64,000 nucleotides of DNA from Zantedeschia hybrid cultivar. Lineage: Eukaryota > Streptophyta > Magnoliopsida > Alismatales > Araceae. Of this stretch, positions 23,300-33,309 are shown one piece after another. Positions within the stretch are counted from its first letter, which is position 1. Each line of letters begins with the position of its first letter. Location of the stretch: positions 40,537,980 through 40,601,979 of the forward strand of contig JARZZO010000004.1 in NCBI GenBank assembly GCA_030544215.1, given 5' to 3'. A model generated the notes under the pieces. The model saw nothing but the letters and a program-made list of their open reading frames with translations. It searched no databases and was not told where the DNA came from. The translations under genes and the position numbers were made by a program.

Positions 23300-24555
23300 A
23301 TGCTGGTTGTCAACTCCAGGCCCAGGTGTAGGGAAAGTCCCTGGCACACAAGAAGAGAAGTCTGAGAGGCCCCAGCGGTCAGACACTCAGGTGCCAAGAC
23401 AGCTGGGAGATTGTATCATGAGACTGTATCTCAGGAAATAGGAGCAGCCTCAGAAGGAAGCCCCCTGTTCCACCTCTCACCTGCCTTCAGGATGCAGGAT
23501 CTGCAAACCCAATTGTTGCATAAGTGTAGGCACTAGTTACTCCAAACAAGCAATAGGCAACCTTGGAGCAGCCATAAATCCAAGGCCAACTCTGCCATCA
23601 GCATCGGATGTTCCTCCTGCAAAACATTCCAGTACACACTAGGTATTCCAGACAAGCTATAGACAACCTTGGAAAAGCCCATGAAACCATGGCCAACAAT
23701 GCCATCATTGTTGGATGTTCCTCAATTGACTAGTGCCATAGACATGCTCAGGTCAACTGTGAGACCATCAGCTGAATCTCTCTTGTTATCTGTTTGTCTA
23801 GTATGTTTTTGAATCTGCGGCATACCGAGTGAGAATCACAAATTTCCATTCCACTTAACACCTGATCACTGTTGGAATTAATTAAAATGATCATGCAAAG
23901 TTGATTTCCTTGCTGTTTTTCAGACTGTCGCCTTAAATGTGGGACTTTGTGCTATCCTAACAGTGGTTCCCAAACTACCGTCAATGCATTGTTTGAGCAT
24001 TTTGAAAAGACTATTATTGCCGGATGCCTAAGTTCGCTTGATTATTTAATTATTGCATGCTTGGAATTGTTGGATTGTGTGTGGATGTTTCTACACTTTT
24101 ATGGGCTTATTAGCCAATGTCAATACGCTTGTTACATGTGTGGCATATCATTGTTTCATTCCATCTCAAGGGAGAAAGATGACAATTCACGCCAAGCATT
24201 ACAAAACGTAATAGAAAATTCACTTACACAGAGTCTCCCACGTATGATGCTGATATGTGAAGGCATCCTAAGATTTTAAAAATGGTTATGAAAGGTGTGA
24301 AAATCCAAGTAGCAAAAGTGAAGATATATTATTTTGAAAGGATAAAATGGATTGGAAGGATAAATTTCCCATGGGTTCCCACTGTAAGGACAAATGGCAA
24401 AGAGTTAAAGATGGACACAGTGGGGATGGCAACATCAGCCAATTCAGTGTTACTCCTAAAAGAGGTCTCAAGAATAAGAAAGAAGCAGAATATATATATC
24501 TCTGATCCAACTTCTAGCCATAGAAAGAAAAGACAAGTATGTTGGAAACAAGATA
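23300..24555. other. Intron sequence without recognised gene; short duplication
   Basis: Two diverged ~100-bp tandem copies lie at about 23545-23640 and 23650-23745 (aggcaaccttggagcagcc against agacaaccttggaaaagcc; both have atcggatgttcctc or close). They may be 5' LINE sequence. The rest to 24555 has only short frames and nothing identifiable. Confidence 0.4.
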
Positions 24556-24559
24556 ATGT

Positions 24560-24675
24560 GACCTTCTCAGTCAAATACCTGTATAATTAAATCAATGGCG
24601 GCATTCCCCTTATCAGAAATTTGAGGAGGTTTTGGAAGGTCAAGTCACCTCTTAACATCAAGGCATTCATGTGAT
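24560..24675 (+). pseudogene. Small LINE ORF2 fragment
   Basis: The + strand reads QDNVTFSVKYLYN, one stop, then NGGIPLIRNLRRFWKVKS and PLNIKAFM. This is the typical linker and tryptophan-rich region before the zf-RVT domain of plant LINEs. It has two stops and no flanking LINE domains. Confidence 0.5.
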
Positions 24676-25210
24676 GGGAGCTTGAGCCGATGCACCGACA
24701 TTGCCAATGCACCACTCATACTGCTGCCAACAACATCTTTATGGTTCAGAGATAATCTTCATGCTTAGCATTTTTATTTTATTATGTATCTTCACTTTCC
24801 TTAGTTCAGACATGTCATATTTTATTTGGAGTTGTATCTAATTAGGGATTGTCATTTTATTTTTGCTACGTATTTTTTTTTGTCCTCCACCTTTTATTCT
24901 TCTTCCCCTCTTGTCCTTTTCTCACTCCCCTCCCATTTTTCTTATCCTCTTTCCCTTTTTTGTCTTCTTCTCCTTTCTTCTTTTCTATGAGTTGCAAAAC
25001 AAGGCTCCAATGCCACAAGACCCTCTACTCAGCAACAGCTGTAGCTCTGTAGAACTGAATGGACACCCAGGTTGGGATAAGACATGCGCCCATCTCCTCT
25101 GTCGCACGTGCCCGAGTGTGAGACCGCCTTCCCCTGCACACTCAGATGGCATGGATTTCATTCAAATTAGTATTGTCTCGTTGATCGTCATCATGTTGTT
25201 CCGCATCAAA

Positions 25211-25224
25211 TTTGGTATCAGAGC
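25211..25224 (+). promoter_or_regulatory. Primer-binding site, initiator Met tRNA
   Basis: TTTGGTATCAGAGC lies two bases inside the LTR end (CA at 25207-25208). TGGTATCAGAGC is the standard plant LTR-element primer complement to the 3' end of initiator methionine tRNA. Confidence 0.85.
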
Positions 25225-25935
25225 TAAGGACCAGTTTGTTCTCATAGATCGAGGTCCTAACACTGTTCTTTTTAACATGTTTTCCCACCTTCATGGTCAA
25301 TGTTTTTCTACCCAATGAAGAAGATGCAATGCTTATTTTTAATGGCCATTTACAAAACAATAATATATCGAGATCCCTTGTTGACTCTCTTTCTAAATTT
25401 GGGGAAATCATCGTTGAAGGGGATAGAACTTTTGTGGAGTTCTATAAACAATTTCAGATGGCAATTTATTTTGATGGAGGATGGTGTACTATTTTTATCC
25501 ACATGGCTCATACACCACACTCGGAAGGGAATGGATGGAAGAACGACATGCTACCGTGAACTCCGAGGAGCATAATTGCATTCTTCAACTGCTCATTTTT
25601 AAGGGTAAATTTTGTTTCACAAATTCATATTCTTATTTTCTAGTAAAAAAAGACAATTTCGGAGCAGATGGACATGACTGAAGAGCCCAAGAAAGAGGTG
25701 CAAAATATTAACCATGAATCGCCGACTTTGTTTACAACTGCCAATAATGATAAAAAAACCCCAATCGTGGAGAATCTAGGCACCAAGTGTTCTGTTATGA
25801 TGCATGATCTCGAATCGAGACCATATGCCTTTGATATGACGTGGTACAATGGCTGAAGAGGACCTACCGAGCAACCATGTTGATTTTTATATTTGGATAA
25901 CTATGAGGAATACTGGACATGCCTTTCTTAGTTCT
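25225..25935 (+). pseudogene. Interior of short LTR element, unrecognised frames
   Basis: Frames of 66-91 codons overlap (25293-25575 and others), including GEIIVEGDRTFVEFYKQFQM. No Gag, protease or polymerase motif is seen. It could be a remnant of captured or highly diverged sequence. Confidence 0.3.
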
Positions 25936-26019
25936 TGTGATAGCTGGTGATAGGTTATCGGCTGGTACCGGTAGCGGCCGATACCCCTCCACCTTTTCTT
26001 AGGTAGAATAGCAAGGGGA

Positions 26020-26750
26020 ACTTTTCAATGAGATCTCTGGTGCAGTTTGTGGATGATGGGGGATGTAGAGTGTGGTGGAAGGATCTGGTCTGGGCCAAAA
26101 AATTGCCAAACAAAGTTAAAGTTTTTCTGTGCAAAATTGCATGGATTGCCCACTAGTCAGATAGTCAAAAAGCTATCTAGTATTCAGAGTTCATGCTGCA
26201 TATTCTGTGCAACATTTGAAGAAGATCAGGATCATCCTTTTCTACAATGTGGAATTGTATCCATGGTTTGGGAAATCATTTGAAGAGCAGTGGGTATCAA
26301 GTGGGTGGACCATATTTCAGTTATGGGACTTTTTCAGTGGTGGATTCTTGTCTGTCCTCATTCCATTCAGAAAGAGATGTGGAACTTGTTAGCCCCAGCT
26401 ATGCTTTGGGCCATTTGGTATGAAAGGAATAAAAGGAGGTTCAGGGAGGATTTTTGAACTGTCTTTGAGGTATTGAATAGAGCCATCAGGTGGACAGAAG
26501 AGTGGGGAAGTGCAGCAGTGATTTCTCAGAAAAGCAGACATGGATTGCTCACAATTATACAAGCTTGGAAGAAATTTGTACTTTACTGTTTGCTGGTTTA
26601 TCTGCTTGTTAAATCAGCACTTTTCTCTTTTCTTTTTTCTTACTATGTATCCTGTAAGTGGATCTACCCACTGGGTGGGGGCCTTTTGGCCTTTGATGTA
26701 ATTCTCTTATGTTATTTCAATGAATTGTGACTTATGTCACCTTCCAAAAA
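26020..26750 (+). mobile_element. LINE 3 3' fragment (zf-RVT end)
   Basis: Pieced from several frames, the + strand gives a zf-RVT region (WAKKLPNKVKVFLCKIAWI, then a C-x2-C near 26195 and HPFLQCG). It continues with a 3' end typical of plant LINEs (atgttatttcaatgaattgtgacttatg) and a short A-run at 26744. Many stops and frameshifts. It is 5' truncated just after the LTR remnant. Confidence 0.55.
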
Positions 26751-26759
26751 AGAATGCCA

Positions 26760-27194
26760 ATAGAGGGGATGGGAATGATGACATGAGGAGTTTTCAACAA
26801 TTTAGATGGTATTGATATTCAAGAAAGCAATCCTTGTTATGTATAAAATGTTTGTAGTTATCGCCCGGTCTAATCAACAATAGGGAAAGGACCGGGAAGG
26901 ACTTATTTAGAACGAGAACGAATCTATCAACCTTGAATCCATTCCTACGCTGTCTGATCGTACACCTATATTAATGACAACCAAGGATAAGACTGACTTG
27001 ACTGCGGCCCTATACCTATGAGGATGGATCAACAATGACTTATGAATGAAAATCAGATTCAGTGCTAATGGTCGAATTATTTTATTTTCATTGGATTGGT
27101 TCATTCTGTGACTGCTCTGCTCCCGATAATAAGAAAATAGAATAATCAGACGAGTTAAATTTCTCGCTGGAAGCCCCAGTTACTGATCTTAACT
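26760..27194. other. Unrecognised intron segment
   Basis: Normal base composition and only short frames. I considered organelle DNA because of ggaaaggaccgggaaggac but found no gene to support it. It could belong to the source of the SF1-like fragment that follows. Confidence 0.35.
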
Positions 27195-27478
27195 TGGCGG
27201 TTCAGACCTGATCCCTCATATCATGAGGACTTGCATGTCCTAGTAGAGGCAGATAACCAGAAGTCTCTGAATGCTGCTGTGGTAATGGTGGAAAAGCTAT
27301 TGGTTCCGGTGGAAGAAGAAATAAATATGAACTCAAGCGTGCCCAGCTAAGAGAGCTTGCTGAGCTGAATGAAACACTCGGAGATTCAAATTCTTGTAGA
27401 GTAAGGAAGATGGCATTCAAAATCGATGCCCCACACGACATTTGTGGTGATGCTGGCCATCTCCTTTGGACCCTTTGA
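27195..27478 (+). pseudogene. Fragment of plant splicing factor 1 / branchpoint-binding protein (KH end and zinc knuckle)
   Basis: The frame from 27207 reads PDPSYHEDLHVLVEADNQKS, followed by VVMVEKLLVPVEEEIN. After a one-base frame change it reads KYELKRAQLRELAELNETLG and D-S-N-S-C-R, then CGDAGH near 27443. Plant SF1 has the same order: DPS-x-x-EDLHVLVEAE, MVEKLLQPV, KRxQLRELAxLNGT, CRLCGEPGH. SF1 binds the intron branch point through its KH-QUA2 domain and zinc knuckles. This piece has a frameshift and a disturbed first knuckle, so it is not functional. It lies 28 bases from the A-tail of LINE 2, in the opposite orientation. Confidence 0.75.
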
Positions 27479-27634
27479 CTGCATCAACACCAGGAAGCAA
27501 AACTGTTTTTTTTTTTAATGTGGGTGGTACCACTTGTATTGTAAAGAGAGAACAAAAGTACATGTACAAGTATGAGAGGAAGGAAGCACAAAATTCCCCG
27601 TTGTACAAAAACACCAAGTCGGTGTAACCCTCCC

Positions 27635-30600
27635 TCACCTATCCTTCAAAAAACCAAACAAAGATGAGTTTCCCACATTCACATTACAAGAGTACCCTTT
27701 AACTTTCTCACAAACAAAAGAAAAGATCCTCTGAGGTGCAGCTTCATGTCTAAAGATTCGGCTGTTTCGCTCCATCCAAATAGCCCAAGTGGTTGCATGC
27801 AGAATGAGCCACCAAATGACCTGGTTCTTCTTCAGAATCCAGGATGGCCCCTTGGATACAAGGAGGCTTTCCACTGATGAAAAATCCAGAGAATCTACAT
27901 GGAATAGATCGCCAATGAGCTGCCACACCTCCTTAGCAAAATAGCAAGATGTGAAAATGTGGTCCACTGACTTGTCCTCCTCACCACACAAACAACACCC
28001 TAGTCCCAGGTCTTGCATGAACTTGGCCAGCCTATCTTAGGTTGGAAGGCTATTAAGAGAGGCTCTCCAAACCAAAAATTGAACCTTCAGCGGGCTCCTG
28101 ACCTTCCAAACCTGTGTGAACAGAGAGAATCTGCATTCCCCATCAGAGATGACCGAATATGTAGACTTCACATAATCTTTGCCTTCCTTATCCCATCACC
28201 ATATGCATCTATCTGCCCTCTCTGAAAACATGTGGATCGGTTGAAGCCAACCAAGGAGAGTCTTTTTTTTCAGGTCCTTCACTTCTTCTTTCAGATGTCT
28301 TCTAAATAATGGTGTCCAAGTACTGTGATCACCGTAGCCCTCTGCCACTTGGGAAACCGTTGCTGAATGCTGTAGGGAAATGTCAAACAGCTGCGAGAAG
28401 ACCATCTTTAGAGGCTGAGAAGAACACCACATGTCATCCCAGAACTGCATGTGCCTGCCATTACCAACATCAATAGTCTACCCTGCCAGGAACATGTCTG
28501 CACTGGAGAGAATTCCTTTCCATAATGGGTAGACAATGTGGGTGCAAGGTGATAAGACCTCCCAACAACTGGACTGAGCATAGTATTTATGTGAAACCAC
28601 CTGGAGTCACAAAGACGTCTCCTTCTGAGATAGCTTCCGCAGCCATTTAGAGAGGAGAGCCAGATTGAATAGCCTGATATCCTTGAGGCTAGCCCCTCCA
28701 TTTTCGTTGGATCTAGAAATCTGTTTCCAGGAGACATGATAGCCACCCCTTTTAGGATCGCCTGCACCATGCCAAAGAAATTTGGCTTTGATGGAGTCCA
28801 TTTTCTTAGCTACCATAGCCGGGACCCTGAAAGTGGAAAGATAGTAGATAGGGAGAGTCCAGCACTGAAGAGCATAAGGTAAGCCTCCCGCCAAAGGACA
28901 ACAATCTCCCTTTCCAACCTGCAAGGCGGCTATCAAACCTCTGAAGCACCTTATCCCAATCACTGCACCTGATAACTCCAGGAGAAAGAGGCATTAAGTA
29001 AGAGATAGGAAACTCTCCTTTCTAATAGCCCAATAAGAGAGCAGCTCTACAAAAATTTGGTTCTCCAATGTTGAGGGCAAAAAGTTGACTTTTACCAAAA
29101 TTAACCACCAAACCAGACAACTTAGCTACTAGTTCCAACACAGATATGGCAACCAGTAAATGAGACTCCTCATTAGGAAGAAATAGAATCTTGTCATCAA
29201 CATACTGCAAATGTGAAACTGACATACCCCCTCTAGCAGTTGGGAGGCCACCGATAAGCCCTGCTGCCTGCTTTACTCCAAACTCTACTCAAGACTTGAG
29301 CGACCAAAATAAAGAGTAATGGTGATAGAGGGCTCCCCTATCTCAAGCCTCTGCCACTGTGAAAAGGAGAAGTGGGCTGTCCATTAACCAGTACTGCAAA
29401 AGAGGCTTAGGAGATACATTCCTTGATCCACCGAGTCCATCTTTCACCGAATCCCATAAGAGAGAGAACCTCTAGCAAGCACTTCCAGTTAACTTTGTCA
29501 TAAGCCTTCTCAAAGTCAAGCTTCAACACAAAACCTTCCCTATGGCTCGACTTAAGGTAATGAAGAACCCCATGTGCCACCAAGAAGTTGTCCTGTTTAA
29601 GCCTTCCTTTCACAAAAGCTCCCTAAGTCCCACTAATCACCATGCTGACCACTGGCTCTAGTCTAAATGCCAATGCCCTTGTGTAGATCTTATAAACACC
29701 ATTCAACAAGCTTATCGACTTGTAATTCCTCAGATGATCAGCTCCTAGTTTCTCAAGAATCAGAGTGATAAGTGTTTTATTGACCCCTTTGAGATGCGCA
29801 CTGCCTTCTTGAAACTCAATCCTAGCCTGCAATATATCTGCCTTCACTATGTCCCAACAATGATGGAAGAATACCAAGGGGAACCCATATGGACTTGGGG
29901 CCTTGTCACCTGCCAGAGCAAAAGCGGCCTTCCTCATTTCCTCCTCTGTAAAAGGGGCAGACAAACTATCTCTCTTCTCAGCATAAATAGGGGGAAGTAG
30001 ATCAGAAGCCACTGAAGGTCTCTTGAAAGTATCCTCCGTGAACAACTTAGAGTAGAAATCTAGAACATGCTGCCTCAGTTTTTGCTCTCCTAACATTGAT
30101 TGGTCTCCATCACTTAGACATCTAATCTGGTTCAGCCTTCTCCTTCCTGAAGCTACCCATTGAAAGTAGGCAGTGTTTCTTATGGTTTGCCGTACCGGAT
30201 CGACTCGTGTCGACTCAAGCGACTCGTACCGTATCAGGGCAAACCCAAGTCGGTGCGACTCGACCAAGTCTGCATGATTTGGGAGGACTTCTCCATGCGA
30301 CTCGTGCGAGTCAACGCGAGTCGATCCGACTCATATTGGATCATGGGAGATCCGAGTAGGTCCGACTCTTCGAGTCAGCGAACCTTGGTGTTTCTCATGG
30401 TTTGCCGTACCAGATCGACTCGTGCCGACTCGAGCGACTCGTACCGTATCAGGGCGAACCCGAGTTGGTGCGACTCGATTGAGTCTGTACGATTTGGAAG
30501 AACTTTTCCATGTGTGTGCGAGTCGGCACAAGTTGACCCAACTCGTACTGGATCATGGGAGATCCGAGTTGGTCTGACTCTTCGAGTCGGCGAACATTGG

Positions 30601-31001
30601 TGTTTATCTCTCCTTCCTTAATCCATCTCTCCCTTGACCTCTACTTCCAAAAGATTTCTTCCTTGAGCAGAATTTCCTCATAATCAGCTCTAAGTTTGTC
30701 TTTGTTAGCTTTATCCTCTGCATCCAACAAGCTTGCTTCCTCTAGAGCCTTCAAAGCTGCCAACTGATCCACCAATCTGTCCTTGGCCCCTTTCCCTATT
30801 AGTTTTTGATTCTCCCAATTTGCAATAGTAGTTGCTAACCTTCTCAACTCCATCACTAGCCCGACCATAGCATTTGTAGCTTGAGTGTCCTCCTGCCAGC
30901 TGGCTGATACCACCTCTTTGAAGTCTTCCCCTCTCAACCAATAACTTTCCATCTTGAACCTGGGTCTCCTGAGTGATGAGACATGGGATCTCCGCAATCA
31001 T
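27635..31001 (-). pseudogene. LINE 2 ORF2: reverse transcriptase with YVDD box and zf-RVT
   Basis: In order on the minus strand: SLRRPRFKMESYWLRGEDF (30970); EEIFWK then a stop (30641); the tandem MITEs; NTAYFQWVASGRRR and DKAPSPYGFPLVFF (30176-29623); LKLDFEKAYDKVNW (29613-29407); LQYVDDKILF, the polymerase catalytic box (~29200); the RT thumb (28994-28408); and CCLCGEEDKSVDHIFTSCYF (28018-27635). Several stops and frameshifts. Unlike LINE 1 it keeps the Asp-Asp pair. Confidence 0.75.
30181..30599. mobile_element. Two tandem MITEs sharing TSD GTGTTTCT
   Basis: Unit 1 (30181-30387) and unit 2 (30396-30599) are ~205-bp diverged copies starting yatggtttgccgtacc and ending cagcgaaccttg or cggcgaacattg. 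The 8-mer GTGTTTCT stands at 30173-30180, 30388-30395 and, as GTGTTTAT, at 30600-30607. The 8-bp duplication and imperfect inverted ends indicate a hAT-like MITE. CGACTCG and CGAGTCG words fill the interior. Removing both restores the LINE text KEGE-x-NTAYFQW. Confidence 0.8.
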
Positions 31002-31241
31002 ATGGAATGACTACATGTATAGATTCTTTTTTTTTTTTTAAAAGTATAAGATGATTATGAACATGTTATCCTCGATCTCTCTGAGATCTGGAAGGGATCT
31101 CTTATCTTTGGGCTTTAGAGATGATGTCAAGATCCAATATATCATTCCTTGTGCATGTGCATATCATGTATATGCATATATGATATATATATGTATATAT
31201 GTATGTATTTATATGTGTGTTATCATATACATGTCAACAAC

Positions 31242-31242
<1 letters not shown>

Positions 31243-31337
<95 letters not shown>

Positions 31338-31465
31338 TATACGTATATATACGTATACATATATATACGTATATATACGTATATATATGTATATGTATAT
31401 ATATATACATATATATATGTATATATATATGTATATGTATATATATATATCATATGCATGCATGT
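31243..31465. repeat. (AT)n / ACGTAT microsatellite
   Basis: About 75 bases of pure AT repeat are followed by (TA)n with regular ATACGT and ATACAT interruptions. Open frames of alternating Ile-Tyr here are artefacts of the repeat. Confidence 0.95.
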
Positions 31466-31541
31466 ATGATATATATGTATATGTATGAGCGTGTTATCAT
31501 ATGCATGTACAATTTAAAAACAAAATAAAAAAAAGGCTTCA

Positions 31542-31567
31542 GCCATCTGATCAATTGATCAGATGGC
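31542..31567. repeat. Perfect 26-bp palindrome
   Basis: The left half GCCATCTGATCAA is followed directly by its exact reverse complement, with no spacer. It lies 75 bases beyond the (AT)n block and before a repeated ctgggcacgg word (31569, 31613). Confidence 0.9.
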
Positions 31568-31739
31568 GCTGGGCACGGAAACTGTGCGGTGCAGCATGGA
31601 ATCCTCCTGCCCTGGGCACGGGAGGTTTGTGCCTCTTTTTACTTGTTTTTGTTTTTTTAAACCATTAGATCAAGATCTAACGCTCACTTGAAAAGTGATA
31701 ACAGAAAGCTTATCTGTTAACTCATAACAGATTGGCTTT

Positions 31740-31740
<1 letters not shown>

Positions 31741-31784
<44 letters not shown>

Positions 31785-31785
31785 G
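31741..31785. repeat. (CT)n followed by (TA)n microsatellite
   Basis: tctctctctctctctctc then tatatatatatatatatat. A further CT/GA-rich stretch lies at 32041-32120, where CT tracts, a G8 run and a GA tract follow each other. Confidence 0.9.
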
Positions 31786-32396
31786 TCTCATATACATGCA
31801 TATATGATATATGTTGTTGTTATCATCCATGTGTGTCTTGAGATTCTTGTCCCAATCTCTCAAGATTTTACCGAGATCTCACTTTTCTCTCCGACTCCTG
31901 TGAGATGAAGCTGAGATCCGAGATGGCAAAGCTTGAATCAAATGTGTGGAATAGAGGGGGGAGCAGCAGTCCACCGCCCACTTCCTCTCTCCATTCTGTC
32001 CACTCTTCTGTCTCTTTGATGGGGCCCCACAACCTAATTCCTCTCTCTCTCTGTGTGTCTCTCTCTCTCTCTCTGTGTCTCTTGGGGGGGGGGAGAAAAA
32101 GAGAGAGAGAGAGAGAGATCAGTAATTCTTTTCCAACTACTGACCCAATTATGGATGGGTTCAATTGCTAGATGTTGATGGTTCACATGGTACTAGACAT
32201 AGATAAGGATTTGAAATCTAATAGAGTTGGGGTGGTATACACAAAACATGAAAGATCGTGAGGCATTATTTTAATTTTCATACCGGTTCCTGACTTAATA
32301 CATTATTTGCAATTGCATATGGATTCATGGAATATATAAATTGTTTGAGCACCATTTAAAATGGCCTTCATTGACAACCCGAACTTTCGTCTGCAG

Positions 32397-32453
32397 GTTG
32401 TCTCATATTTACACATTCTTGGAGAACCAAAACTGCCATCTGTGTTTCTACAG
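32397..32453 (+). CDS. AP4E: AP4E exon, 19 codons
   Basis: Acceptor gtctgcag before 32397, donor gtactt after 32453, phase 0. It encodes VVSYLHILGEPKLPSVFLQ, fitting the plant AP4E block AVESYLxxISEPKLPSLFLQ. This small exon ends the 23.5-kb intron. Open sequence upstream (ATG at 32361) is intronic. Confidence 0.93.
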
Positions 32454-32557
32454 GTACTTCCTTTTTCCTTCTCTTTAATTTTCATTATATTCAGTTCGCC
32501 AAATACATATTCTTTTAATTTTTCACCTTTAAAAAACTCAAAATGGCATTCTTTCAG

Positions 32558-32674
32558 GTTATATGTTGGGTACTTGGGGAATATGGAATAGCAGATGGAA
32601 AGTTTTCGGCATCATATATCACAGGAAAATTATGTGATGTAGCAGAAGCACGTTCAAATGATGATACAGTCAAG
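32558..32674 (+). CDS. AP4E: AP4E exon, 39 codons
   Basis: Acceptor ctttcag before 32558, donor gtatca after 32674, phase 0. It encodes VICWVLGEYGIADGKFSASY to ...ARSNDDTVK, a conserved adaptin trunk block. Confidence 0.95.
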
Positions 32675-33309
32675 GTATCACTTCCTTTGGGCTTTCATGT
32701 GGCGAAAAGTCTAGGATTTCACATCTTGCTCTTTGTTTGAAGATTTTGTTACATATTATCACTTGTTCATGATTCTTTTCGGTAGGGTGATAGCATGTTT
32801 TTTATAGCATGTTTTTTGGTGATTGGCTTTTTTGTATGACTGGGTTCATCTTAATATCGATTGTCATGCTCGGCTAGGGCTCATGACCTTCTTTATGATG
32901 TGAGAGTACCACAGTATTACTGATGAAACGAGAAAAGAAAGTCATTTTCAGGTGTATGTTTGTGAAACATTCAAATAATATTCCCTTCCCCAACATACTA
33001 GCTATATGAAGAGGCATATGAGCAAATGTGCATCGTTTTGTACAAAGAGAACAGTGGGAGGTGAGGAAATAGAAAGACTGTACTGCTCCTAGCAGAAAGA
33101 GATGGATTCATACTGCAATCAAGTGGATATGGTATTGATATCCAAGTGAATCATGAATTTATTAATTCAAAGTTACTTGAGACCGATGTCAAGCTGGGAT
33201 CCTCCTTGGTCTAACTGATGTAGTTTAAGGTTAAGGAAGAAATTGATGCATTGGAAGAGAGAGGATAAACTAAGAAGTAAAGCGAGCAGGGGAGAGAAAA
33301 GGGGAGGAA

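Larger units (their letters stand above)
17118..23300 (-). mobile_element. L1-like LINE 1, nested and broken
   Basis: The minus strand carries a plant L1-type element. ORF1-like sequence lies around 22048-23100 and ORF2 runs from 21883 to about 17129. It is split by an AGGCG-rich element (20198-21167, TSD GGCCTCYT) and a solo LTR (17557-17932), and its 3' end abuts the short LTR element at 17116. The 5' limit is uncertain; noncoding sequence with a ~100-bp duplication lies at 23535-23745. It is antisense within the giant AP4E intron. Confidence 0.75.
24884..26003 (+). mobile_element. Short LTR element with intact primer site, truncated LTRs
   Basis: Left LTR part 24884-25208 ends ccgcatca and is followed after aa by TTTGGTATCAGAGC, a perfect initiator-Met tRNA primer site. 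The interior (25209-25935) is only ~730 bp. A second LTR start (25936-26003, with ggccgatacccctccacctttt) matches the 5' end of the solo LTR at 17557-17932. Both LTR copies are truncated. It is a miniature, non-autonomous element. Confidence 0.65.
27506..31010 (-). mobile_element. L1-like LINE 2, 5'-truncated
   Basis: A minus-strand LINE whose 3' end has an 11-base A-tail (T run at 27506-27516) preceded by ggtaccacccacatt. Coding sequence runs from the end of the endonuclease (~31000) to the zf-RVT domain (27635). Two tandem MITEs (30181-30599) split it. The 5' end is truncated. No TSD was recognised. Confidence 0.75.

Noticed and set aside
26780..27190. Possible organelle (mitochondrial) DNA insertion
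   Set aside because: Composition and a few words looked organellar, but no organelle gene or rRNA text could be recognised.
31149..31528. Several open frames of ~80-110 codons on both strands
   Set aside because: They consist of alternating Ile-Tyr from the (AT)n/(ACGTAT)n microsatellite and are not genes.
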